A stretch of 5,852 nt of DNA from an uncultured Desulfotignum sp. (lineage in GTDB: Bacteria; Desulfobacterota; Desulfobacteria; Desulfobacterales; Desulfobacteraceae), in contig CALGAJ010000264.1 in assembly GCA_937951975.1 (NCBI GenBank), positions 1 to 5,852 of the forward strand, in the 5' to 3' direction. Every line of letters begins with the position of its first letter. Positions within the stretch are counted from its first letter, which is position 1. The notes beneath the pieces are model-generated. The model ran no database searches. It had not been told where the DNA came from and was given only the letters and a program-made list of their open reading frames with translations. Positions 1 through 5,852 of this stretch are shown here, in pieces. The position numbers and the translations under genes were made by a program.

Positions 1-1021
1 TGAGCCGGGCCGTGGCCGTGAGGGAAGACAGGTGGGTCCGTTCATATCCGTGGGACGCGTCCACCCCGAATCCCACCAGGGCGGTGCGCACATCATGGCC
101 GGCCTCGATGGCGGAGGCCGCATCACTTCGGTAATACCGGAACACGTCTTTTTGGAAGTCAATATCGCAGTCCCGGCACAGAGCCACCAGTTTTTGGGAC
201 AGATGATAATCAAACGGGCCGGTCTGATCTTTCATGGCAATGGTGGCCGTGTATTCCGACGCGTTCTGGTCCGGTGCCACCGGTGCTAAATCCACCACCA
301 CCATCTCGGAGACATCCGCATACACATCCGCAGACGCCCCGAACCCGATTTCTTCAAAAATGGTGAAAATCAGGTGGCAGTCCACGGGCAGGACCGCTTT
401 GGCGTCAACCAGGGCTTTGGCCGCACTGAGCACGATGGCGGCGCCGGCTTTGTCATCCAGGTGACGGGCATTGATGAAACCGTTTTCCGTGATTTCCGGC
501 AGCGCGTCAAACGCGATGGTATCGCCCACGTCAAATCCGTTTGCTGTCAGATCCTCTTGGTTGCGGCAGATCTCATCTACGCGCAGCTCCACATGGTCCC
601 AGCTCACCGGCAGTGCATCCACGGCATCCCCCCAGGCATGGCCCGACGCTTTCAACGGCAGGACCGTGCCCCGCCTCGGACCGGCCTGGGTGAAAATGGT
701 CACCCGGCCCCCTTCGGCAAACCGGCTGGACCAGCTGCCGATGGGGGTGACGGCCAGTTTGCCGTTGTCTTTCAACCGGCTGACCATGGCCCCTAAGGTG
801 TCCAGGTGCACGGTGACGGCCCGGTCCAGGGTGTTCTGTTTTCCGGGCAAAGTGGCCCGGATGGAGCCCCGTCGCGTGATTTCAAATTCAATATTCAATT
901 TTTCCAGCTGGCTGCCCACATAATGGACCACCTGGTCGGAATATCCGGCAGGAGAGGGGATGCTCAAGAGCTGTTTGAGCTGGTGAATCAGATAAGATTC
1001 GTCGATGCGGATGCAGGACAT
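1..1021 (-). CDS. M42-family metallopeptidase of the NAGGN operon, C-terminus cut by window edge
   Basis: I translated this frame by hand: it is open from ATG 1021-1019 to the left edge, 340 residues with no stop. It matches the M42 (glutamyl aminopeptidase/endoglucanase M-like) dinuclear metal fold. Visible motifs in order are H72-L-D74-T (metal 1), R-H-L-D189-D-K-A-G (bridging Asp), F-E223-E224-I-G (catalytic Glu followed by a metal ligand), D244 in VVVDLAP, and H324 in DASHGYERTH, the probable last metal ligand. All key residues are present, so it should be an active cytoplasmic metallohydrolase; no signal peptide is seen. M42 proteins are usually about 340-370 residues, so probably only a short tail is missing. 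It starts 5 bp after the ngg stop, and its likely Shine-Dalgarno AGGA lies inside the last ngg codons. A peptidase of this subfamily (the 'trio' M42 hydrolase) is regularly the third gene beside asnO and ngg. Its substrate is unknown; turnover of NAGGN or recycling of precursor peptides is inference. Confidence 0.9.
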   Translation of the reverse strand, partial: MSCIRIDESYLIHQLKQLLSIPSPAGYSDQVVHYVGSQLEKLNIEFEITRRGSIRATLPGKQNTLDRAVTVHLDTLGAMVSRLKDNGKLAVTPIGSWSSRFAEGGRVTIFTQAGPRRGTVLPLKASGHAWGDAVDALPVSWDHVELRVDEICRNQEDLTANGFDVGDTIAFDALPEITENGFINARHLDDKAGAAIVLSAAKALVDAKAVLPVDCHLIFTIFEEIGFGASADVYADVSEMVVVDLAPVAPDQNASEYTATIAMKDQTGPFDYHLSQKLVALCRDCDIDFQKDVFRYYRSDAASAIEAGHDVRTALVGFGVDASHGYERTHLSSLTATARL

Positions 1022-1026
1022 GGAAG

Positions 1027-2766
1027 TTATTCCTTGTGTTTGACAGCGGTTTCCGGGAACAGCAGGTCGATGAACCGCTGGGCTGTGGGTTGGGGTTCAT
1101 GGTTGGCCAGGCCGGGACGTTCATTGGCTTCGATGATCACATAGTCCTTGCCCCGGACATCCGGGACGATGAAATCCAGGCCCGTGACCGGAATTTCCAG
1201 GCACCGGGCTGCGGCAACGGCGGCCTTTGCCAGTTCCGGATGCAGCTCGTCCGTGACGTCATGGATGGTGCCGCCGGTGTGCAGGTTGGCGGTTTTACGT
1301 ACGGTCACTTCTTTGTCTTTGTCCAGGACTGAGTTTTCTTCCAGGCCCTGTTCCGCCAGGCACCGGCGGGTTTCTTCGCCCATGGGGATTGCACTTTCCC
1401 CGCCCGTGGCCGCCATGCGCCGGCGGTTGTAGGTGTTTATCAGCTGTTTCACGGTATGGGTCCCGGTGCCCCGGATCACCGGCGGCCTGCGCACCGCGGC
1501 GGCCACGACTTCATAATTGATGACAATGACGCGCAGGTCCTGCCCCGGGGCCAGTTCCTCCAGAATTACGTCACTGCAGACGTTTTGCGCCTTTTCAATG
1601 GCGGTTTTCAGGTCCTTTGGATCGGTGATGCCTACACTGATGCCTTCGCCCTGTTCCCCCCGGGCCGGTTTGACCACCACGGTCTGGTGTTGCTCCATGA
1701 ACGACACCGCCGCATCCGGGTCTGTGTACCGGATCTGTGCCGGCACCCGGATATTTTCTTTTGCCAGCAGTTTCCGGGTCAGGCGCTTGTCATCACATTT
1801 GGTCATGGCCACGGCCGTGGTGAGATCGGACAAAGATTCCCGGCAGGAGATGGTCTTGCTGCCCAGCGTCAAGGTGAACAGTCCGAAATCCTCGTCCACG
1901 ATGTCGATACGGATTCCTCTTTTCCGGGCTTCATCCACGAGAAGACGGGCATAGGGATTGAGCCCGGGATACTGCTGGGAAGCGGTGTACAGGTCCTGGT
2001 TGATGGGGTTTTTGCGCTTGATGCAGAACACCGGAATCCGCTGACACCCCAGTTTTTCGTACAAGGCGATGGCTTTTTTGTTGTCGTGCATCACGCTGAT
2101 GTCCACAAAGGCCCGGCCCCTTGTGAAATAGTGTTCGCACAGATGCCGCACCAGACTGCTGCCCACCCCGGGAAAATCGGTCTGGGGATCCACGGCCAAA
2201 GACCAGAGACTGGCTCCTTTTTCAGGGTCGTTGAACGCAGCCACATGATCCACGCCTGTGACCGTGCCGATGACCCGGTCATTGCTCAGGTCCTTGGCGA
2301 TCATATAGGTGCGCAGTCTGTTGGCCCGCTTGTCCAGGATAAAGTCCGGATCCGCCCCTTTCATATGACAGGCTCCATAAATCCGGTTGATTTCCCGGGC
2401 TTCTCTCCGGGTGGAGACCCGCTGGATCACAAACGGATTCCGGCTCCGGGAGTCCATGGTGTAATCGTGGGACCACAGCCGGAAAGTGTGGGACGGGTCC
2501 AGGAAAAGCTTGTCCGGCGCCAGGGACACCACCACATGGGGATCGATGATGTACATGGCAATATCCCTCCGGTCGTATCCATACTGGGTCATGGTCTCCA
2601 CGATGCGCCCGTTGTCCTCAAAGGTGTGGCCGAACACCAGCCGCCCCCATCCCATTTCCACATATGCATCGGATATCATGCCTTTTGTGGCCGGCCCCTT
2701 GAGTTTTTCCCAGTTTCTCAAAGACTGGCCGAATCCCCGTTCCAGGCGGTAATTGGATTTTCCCAT
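1027..2766 (-). CDS. ngg: N-acetylglutaminylglutamine synthetase (GNAT + ATP-grasp fusion)
   Basis: A protein of 579 residues with two enzyme modules. After about 100 residues without an obvious motif comes a GNAT acyltransferase region (roughly 110-250). It contains LWSLAVDP, the acetyl-CoA loop FPGVGSSL (199-205) and the late GNAT motif NKKAIALYEKLG (229-240). The C-terminal half (about 300-575) is an ATP-grasp ligase: MTKCDDKRLTRKLL (321-334), the lysine and glycine-rich loop VVVKPARGEQGEG (363-375, K366), EELAPGQDLRV (403-413), and metal ligands D531 and E546/N548 in IIEANERPGL. In the characterised NAGGN pathway Ngg acetylates glutamine and ligates a second glutamine using ATP, giving N-acetylglutaminylglutamine; the action is cytoplasmic. 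The start at 2766 has a strong AGGAG (2776-2780) nine bases upstream. The gap after the asnO stop is 21 bp, and the M42 gene follows after 5 bp. The length fits the family and no frameshift is seen. The order of domains and the neighbours make the assignment strong. Confidence 0.94.
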   Translation of the reverse strand: MGKSNYRLERGFGQSLRNWEKLKGPATKGMISDAYVEMGWGRLVFGHTFEDNGRIVETMTQYGYDRRDIAMYIIDPHVVVSLAPDKLFLDPSHTFRLWSHDYTMDSRSRNPFVIQRVSTRREAREINRIYGACHMKGADPDFILDKRANRLRTYMIAKDLSNDRVIGTVTGVDHVAAFNDPEKGASLWSLAVDPQTDFPGVGSSLVRHLCEHYFTRGRAFVDISVMHDNKKAIALYEKLGCQRIPVFCIKRKNPINQDLYTASQQYPGLNPYARLLVDEARKRGIRIDIVDEDFGLFTLTLGSKTISCRESLSDLTTAVAMTKCDDKRLTRKLLAKENIRVPAQIRYTDPDAAVSFMEQHQTVVVKPARGEQGEGISVGITDPKDLKTAIEKAQNVCSDVILEELAPGQDLRVIVINYEVVAAAVRRPPVIRGTGTHTVKQLINTYNRRRMAATGGESAIPMGEETRRCLAEQGLEENSVLDKDKEVTVRKTANLHTGGTIHDVTDELHPELAKAAVAAARCLEIPVTGLDFIVPDVRGKDYVIIEANERPGLANHEPQPTAQRFIDLLFPETAVKHKE

Positions 2767-2787
2767 GCCTTGTTGCTCCTTAATGGG

Positions 2788-4560
2788 TTAAATGCCGTGC
2801 TGCTGGCACCAGTATTCCAGCAGGGCCGCCTGCCAGAGCTTGGAACCCTTGAGCGGCGTGATATGGGATTCCGGGGCCGCCAGCAACGTGTCGATATACG
2901 CCCGGTTGAACAGGTTCCGTTCCCGGGCGGTGTCGGTGTTCAGAATGCCTGTGACAAAATCCAGGTACTCCCCTTGCAGGTATTTGAGGGCCGGTACCGG
3001 AAAATAGCCTTTGGGCCGGTCGATCACCTCGTTGGGAATGACCGATCTGGCCGCTTCCTTGAGAATGTGCTTGCCGCCGTGCCCCACTTTGTGTTGTGCC
3101 GGGATTTTGGCTGCCAGCTCCACCAGCTCGTGGTCCAGAAACGGAACCCGGGCTTCCAGGCCGGCCGCCATGGTCATGTTGTCCACCCGTTTCACCGGGT
3201 CTTCGGCGAGCATCACCAGGGTATCCAGGCGCAGGGTCTTGTCAATGGGGGTGTCGGCCCCCGGCAGATCAAAATGATCCCGGATGAACCGGGTGCTGAC
3301 GTCGTCTCCATGGAAGGCTTCCGTGACCATTTCCAGGAATTCGTCATGGGACCGGTCCCCGAACACGGTCCGGTAGTCGGTTACCGGGTCCGCGCTTTCC
3401 ATCATGGGCGGATACCAGTGATATCCGCCGAAGATTTCATCCGCGCCCTGGCCGCTCTGGACCACCTTGACATGTTCCGCTACTTTCCGGCTCAGCAGGT
3501 AGAACCCGATGCAGTCATGGGAGACCATGGGTTCGCTCATGGCCTTGACACAGGCGGGCATGGACGGCAGCACTTCACTGCCGCTCACCTGGATTTTATG
3601 GTGGTCCGTGGCAAAATGCCGGGCAATGATGTCTGAATACAGAAACTCGTCCCCTTTTTCGTCGCCCACACTGTCAAACCCGATGGAAAAGGTCTTCAGG
3701 TCCTTTTGACCGGCTTCGGCCAACAGGCCCACCACCAGGCTGGAATCCAGGCCCCCGGACAGCAGCACCCCCACGGGTACATCCGCCACCAGCCGGCGTT
3801 TCACCGATGTCATCAGGGTCTGGCTCACCAGATTCTTCCAGTCGTCAAACGTGTAGTTCTCTTCTTCCCGGTCCCGCTGAAATACCGGATGCCAGTATGT
3901 GTTTCGGGTCATGGTGCCGTCCTGGGAAACCACGGCCCAGGTGGCGGACGGCAGTTTTTCAATACCGGACACAATGGTGTGGGGCGCGGGCACCACGGAA
4001 TGAAAGGTCAGATAAAAATGCAGGGCCTGGGCGGAAATCTCTGGTTTGATTTTTCCGGAGGCCAGCAGAGCCGGCAATGAAGAGGCGAACAAGAGGCTGT
4101 TTTCGGTTTTGTGAAAATACAGGGGTTTGATGCCCAGGCGGTCCCTGGCCATGAACACCTGGTCATCCGCCTGGTTGTAGATGGCAAAGGCGAACATCCC
4201 GTTGAACCGCTTGACACAGTCGTTGCCCCAGGCGTGATACGCCTTGAGAATTACTTCCGTGTCCCCGGTGGTATGGAAGGTGTATCCCTTTTCGATGAGT
4301 TCGTTCTTCAGGGCTTTGTAGTTGTAAATGGCCCCATTGTACACGATAATCAGTCCGAGTTTGGGATCGATCATGGGCTGGTTGGAGTCATCACTCAAAT
4401 CGATGATCTTGAGGCGGCGGTGCCCCATCAGGGTCCAGATGCCGTGATAGATATCTTCATTGTCAGGACCCCGGGCCGCCATGGCCTGGTTCATCCGGAT
4501 GACGGAATCTTCATAAATGGGTTGCCTGTTGAAAAATATTTCTCCGCATATGCCGCACAT
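2788..4560 (-). CDS. asnO: NAGGN amidotransferase, asparagine synthase-like
   Basis: A protein of 590 residues of the asparagine synthetase B type. The N-terminal Ntn glutaminase domain (about 1-210) begins MCGICGE, leaving Cys2 as nucleophile after Met removal. Glutamine-pocket motifs RGPD (30-33), GHRRL (46-50), YNGAIYN (74-80) and TGDTE (98-102) are present. The synthetase domain (about 240-580) has the pyrophosphate loop SGGLDSS (268-274), FSIGFD (291-296), SGQGADEIFGGY (369-380) and VPFLDHELVE (482-491). The GQGADE form, where AsnB has GEGSDE, suits the AsnO branch. In the NAGGN pathway AsnO uses glutamine nitrogen and ATP to convert the C-terminal carboxylate of N-acetylglutaminylglutamine to the amide. 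Ngg as the next gene supports this over plain asparagine synthesis. The start at 4560 has AGGAG at 4566-4570, five bases upstream. It is the first gene of the operon, expressed from the promoter at 4695-4723. If it stood alone, AsnB would be the alternative call. Confidence 0.94.
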   Translation of the reverse strand: MCGICGEIFFNRQPIYEDSVIRMNQAMAARGPDNEDIYHGIWTLMGHRRLKIIDLSDDSNQPMIDPKLGLIIVYNGAIYNYKALKNELIEKGYTFHTTGDTEVILKAYHAWGNDCVKRFNGMFAFAIYNQADDQVFMARDRLGIKPLYFHKTENSLLFASSLPALLASGKIKPEISAQALHFYLTFHSVVPAPHTIVSGIEKLPSATWAVVSQDGTMTRNTYWHPVFQRDREEENYTFDDWKNLVSQTLMTSVKRRLVADVPVGVLLSGGLDSSLVVGLLAEAGQKDLKTFSIGFDSVGDEKGDEFLYSDIIARHFATDHHKIQVSGSEVLPSMPACVKAMSEPMVSHDCIGFYLLSRKVAEHVKVVQSGQGADEIFGGYHWYPPMMESADPVTDYRTVFGDRSHDEFLEMVTEAFHGDDVSTRFIRDHFDLPGADTPIDKTLRLDTLVMLAEDPVKRVDNMTMAAGLEARVPFLDHELVELAAKIPAQHKVGHGGKHILKEAARSVIPNEVIDRPKGYFPVPALKYLQGEYLDFVTGILNTDTARERNLFNRAYIDTLLAAPESHITPLKGSKLWQAALLEYWCQQHGI

Positions 4561-4609
4561 AAAATCTCCTGTTGAAAGATAAAATTAGGTTAAAATAAAA
4601 ATAGGGCTA

Positions 4610-4655
4610 CAGGGGGTCAGAAAATCCCCTGGACGTTCAGAGTTGTGAACTGAAC
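4610..4655 (-). promoter_or_regulatory. two tandem hairpins in the asnO leader RNA
   Basis: In the predicted asnO leader two perfect 6-bp inverted repeats lie back to back. The first is GTTCAG (4655-4650) with CTGAAC (4640-4635) around a 9-nt loop. Three bases later comes CAGGGG (4631-4626) with CCCCTG (4615-4610) around a 10-nt loop. The second stem is followed, after about seven bases, by a U-rich stretch (TATTTTTATTTTA in minus-strand sense). The U tract is too far from the stem for a classical intrinsic terminator, but an attenuator or an RNA element affecting translation is possible. The first repeat could instead be a protein operator in DNA. No known riboswitch class is recognised. Confidence 0.4.
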
Positions 4656-4694
4656 AGGAACAAACCGCATGTTAACAGTGAATTCATGCCAATA

Positions 4695-4723
4695 AATATA
4701 TAGACTCCTGTTTGTTTTGTCAA
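4695..4723 (-). promoter_or_regulatory. sigma70-type promoter for the asnO-ngg-M42 operon
   Basis: Read on the minus strand, a perfect -35 hexamer TTGACA (4723-4718) is followed by exactly 17 bp and then TATATT (4700-4695), which matches five of six bases of the -10 consensus. No better promoter for asnO is seen in the 285-bp divergent region. Transcription would begin near 4688, giving a leader of about 125 nt before the asnO ATG. NAGGN synthesis is osmotically induced in the bacteria where it has been studied. A strong basal promoter would therefore need extra control, perhaps by the repeats overlapping the -35 or by the leader hairpins; that part is inference. Confidence 0.72.
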
Positions 4724-4739
4724 ATTGGCCGGTTTGTCA
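4716..4739. repeat. repeated TTTGTCA motif and near-palindrome over the asnO -35
   Basis: TTTGTCA occurs at 4716-4722 and again at 4733-4739, a start-to-start distance of 17 bp on the same strand. The same stretch is also an imperfect palindrome: the 22 bp from 4718 to 4739 pair in 8 of 11 positions around a GGCC centre at 4727-4730. The left copy contains the asnO -35 hexamer, so a protein bound here would touch RNA polymerase. Part of the repetition may simply reflect the -35 sequence, so a regulatory site is only a possibility. Confidence 0.3.
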
Positions 4740-4755
4740 GGGGATCAGGGTTGTG

Positions 4756-4784
4756 TTCAAAGATATTTTCATGTTAGGGATAAA
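4756..4784 (+). promoter_or_regulatory. weak candidate promoter for the NUDIX gene
   Basis: TTCAAA (4756-4761) and GATAAA (4779-4784) are separated by 17 bp; each matches four of six consensus bases. They would start a transcript roughly 55 nt before the preferred NUDIX start at 4846. The match is poor, and it is offered only because no stronger plus-strand promoter is visible in the divergent region. Confidence 0.22.
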
Positions 4785-4845
4785 ACAAGGATGGTGGCAG
4801 CGGGCAGTGCCAATCACGGATCAGGCAAGGACAGCGGAAAGGAAA

Positions 4846-5424
4846 ATGCAGAGAAAACAAAAAATGCGTATTAAATACTGCAGTATCTGCGGAGCGGGAA
4901 TGACAACCCGGATACCTGAGGATGATGATCATGTCCGGCCGGTATGTGACCGGTGCGGCCATGTTCATTATGACAATCCCAAACTGGTGGTGGGCTGCAT
5001 TCCAATGCGGGAAGATCAGGTGCTGCTGTGCAAAAGAAATATTGAACCCCGGAAGGGAAAATGGACCCTGCCGGCCGGTTATCTGGAAAACGGAGAAACC
5101 GTGGAGCAGGGAGCGGTGCGGGAAACTTTGGAGGAAACCCGGTCCCGGGTGAGCATCATCGCCCCTTACCGCATGTTCAACCTCGTATTTGTTCATCAGA
5201 TTTATCTGATGTTCCGGGCAAGACTGCTGGATAATGATTTCGGTCCCACCAAGGAAAGCACCCAGGTGCGGCTGTTTTCCGAATCAGACATTCCCTGGGA
5301 AGATATCGCGTTCGAGTCGATCCGCCAGACCCTGGCGGATTTTTTTTCAGACCGGCCCGAGCAGGCGTATTCATTTAAAATCAAGCAGATCCTGCCCCCG
5401 GAAAAGCATGCCGGTCCGGTGTGA
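4846..5424 (+). CDS. zinc-ribbon NUDIX hydrolase
   Basis: From ATG 4846 this gives 192 residues. The N-terminus is a four-cysteine zinc ribbon (C12-x2-C15 and C34-x2-C37, with the common HYDNP turn after it). A NUDIX domain follows, with the box G78-x5-E84-x7-R92-E93-x2-E96-E97, so the metal-binding glutamates are present. The glycine near the end of the box is Arg99, a departure from the classical consensus. NUDIX enzymes hydrolyse nucleoside diphosphates linked to another group. Relatives with this ribbon are commonly labelled ADP-ribose pyrophosphatase-like, and NADH pyrophosphatase is a distant relative, but the substrate cannot be read from sequence. The frame is open back to a TTG at 4717, but that would overlap the asnO promoter and add 43 unconserved-looking residues. 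ATG 4846 has purine-rich GGAAAGGA just upstream; ATG 4864, next to the ribbon, is a close alternative. It is transcribed divergently from asnO, with no clear role in osmoprotection. Confidence 0.88.
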   Translation: MQRKQKMRIKYCSICGAGMTTRIPEDDDHVRPVCDRCGHVHYDNPKLVVGCIPMREDQVLLCKRNIEPRKGKWTLPAGYLENGETVEQGAVRETLEETRSRVSIIAPYRMFNLVFVHQIYLMFRARLLDNDFGPTKESTQVRLFSESDIPWEDIAFESIRQTLADFFSDRPEQAYSFKIKQILPPEKHAGPV

Positions 5425-5443
5425 CCGCAACCCGGTATTACCG

Positions 5444-5852
5444 TTACAAAATGTCTTTCAGGATCTCGAACCGCTCGAACGGCGGCATCACACAGGCCCC
5501 GGAAAAATAAGTTTTCGCGATCTCTATCATCTGTTTCGCCTGAACCGTCCCGGTCCTGACGGGATCAGCCGATGTTTCCATCTCCCGGCGAAGAGCCTCC
5601 GGCACGGCAATGCCGTCCACCTTGTCGTGTAAAAATGCGGCGTGCCTGAAGGACAGCAGCGGCAGGATCCCCATGATTTTGGGCACCGGCAGGTGCGCGC
5701 AGGCATCTGCCAGGGTTTTCGCCGTGGGTTCGTCATACACCGGCTGGGTGACGATGAACCGGGACCCGGCAGCCATTTTTTTTTCCAGGCGCTTGACTTC
5801 GTTTTTCAGGCCGTTGCGCTCCGGCCGGAAATCCAGAACAGCACCGGCGGTC
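5444..5852 (-). CDS. methylenetetrahydrofolate reductase, C-terminal part (5' end outside window)
   Basis: The frame is open from the right edge to TAA at 5446-5444, giving 135 visible residues. They fit the C-terminal end of the MetF TIM barrel: LKNEVKRLEKKMAAG, then FIVTQPVYD (the Gln at visible residue 36 aligns with the substrate-binding Gln of MetF), IMGILPLLSFRHAAFL, VDGIAVPEALRREM and a closing CVMPPFERFEIL. MetF reduces methylene-tetrahydrofolate to methyl-tetrahydrofolate for methionine synthesis or, in acetyl-CoA pathway organisms, for the methyl branch. The ending resembles the reductase half of YitJ-type proteins (homocysteine S-methyltransferase/MTHFR fusions) more than E. coli MetF. 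Whether this is a fusion or a stand-alone reductase cannot be decided, because the N-terminal part lies outside. An internal ATG at 5776 is not the real start, since similarity continues upstream. It converges on the NUDIX gene with 19 bp between stop codons. Confidence 0.85.
   Translation of the reverse strand, partial: TAGAVLDFRPERNGLKNEVKRLEKKMAAGSRFIVTQPVYDEPTAKTLADACAHLPVPKIMGILPLLSFRHAAFLHDKVDGIAVPEALRREMETSADPVRTGTVQAKQMIEIAKTYFSGACVMPPFERFEILKDIL

Noticed and set aside
1456..3636. 726-codon plus-strand open frame antisense to ngg and asnO
   Set aside because: It spans two clearly real minus-strand genes and their junction. The translation is rich in His, Gly, Pro and Gln with no recognisable motif, as expected from antisense to biased GC-rich codons, so it is a shadow.
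4111..4575. 154-codon plus-strand open frame over the start of asnO
   Set aside because: It lies antisense to the highly conserved AsnO glutaminase domain and shows no protein motif, so it is a shadow frame.
4667..4689. GCATG/CATGC inverted repeat near the predicted asnO transcription start
   Set aside because: The arms are 5 bp with a 13-nt gap, which is easily expected by chance in a region of this size.
4717..4845. N-terminal extension of the NUDIX gene from a TTG codon at 4717
   Set aside because: It lacks a good ribosome binding site, would overlap the asnO -35 element, and adds residues with no family-like character ahead of the zinc ribbon. ATG 4846 or 4864 is better.
5412..5427. CGGTC/GACCG stem as a terminator after the NUDIX gene
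   Set aside because: The stem is only 5 bp, overlaps the stop codon and has no following T run, so it is not a credible intrinsic terminator.
1..5852. Mobile elements, CRISPR arrays, tRNA or phage genes
   Set aside because: No repeat arrays, terminal inverted repeats, transposase motifs or tRNA-like folds were seen; the window is almost fully explained by five ordinary genes and one divergent promoter region.

Overview
The window holds a nearly complete biosynthesis operon for the osmoprotectant dipeptide N-acetylglutaminylglutamine amide (NAGGN) on the minus strand. Beside it are a divergent NUDIX hydrolase gene and the 3' end of a convergent methylenetetrahydrofolate reductase gene. Coding DNA looks moderately GC-rich by eye, and the one long intergenic region is AT-rich. 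The gene content suggests a Gram-negative proteobacterium in the broad sense. The style of the proteins reminds me of marine or sediment sulfate reducers (Desulfobacteraceae-like), but that placement is an impression and not shown by the sequence.

Layout from right to left, following transcription of the operon: a near-consensus sigma70-type promoter (-35 at 4718-4723, -10 at 4695-4700, 17-bp spacer) reads on the minus strand. It should give a leader of about 125 nt containing two short hairpins. Then come asnO (4560-2788, class II glutamine amidotransferase/asparagine synthase-like), ngg (2766-1027, GNAT plus ATP-grasp) and an M42-family metallopeptidase (1021 to beyond the left edge). Gaps between genes are 21 bp and 5 bp, so the three are very probably co-transcribed. 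This order is the conserved 'trio' known for NAGGN synthesis: Ngg acetylates and joins two glutamines, and AsnO amidates the C-terminus. The role of the M42 protein is not established.

Divergent from asnO lies a NUDIX hydrolase with an N-terminal four-cysteine zinc ribbon (best start 4846, end 5424). Facing it, with only 19 bp between the stop codons, is the C-terminal part of a MetF-type reductase (5852-5444, minus) that runs off the right edge. These two genes have no evident functional link to the osmoprotectant operon.

All substantial open frames other than these five are shadows of the real genes. I found no tRNA, rRNA, CRISPR array, insertion sequence or phage element. The most interesting parts are the intact osmoprotectant operon, its uncharacterised peptidase, and the structured promoter/leader region at 4610-4740.
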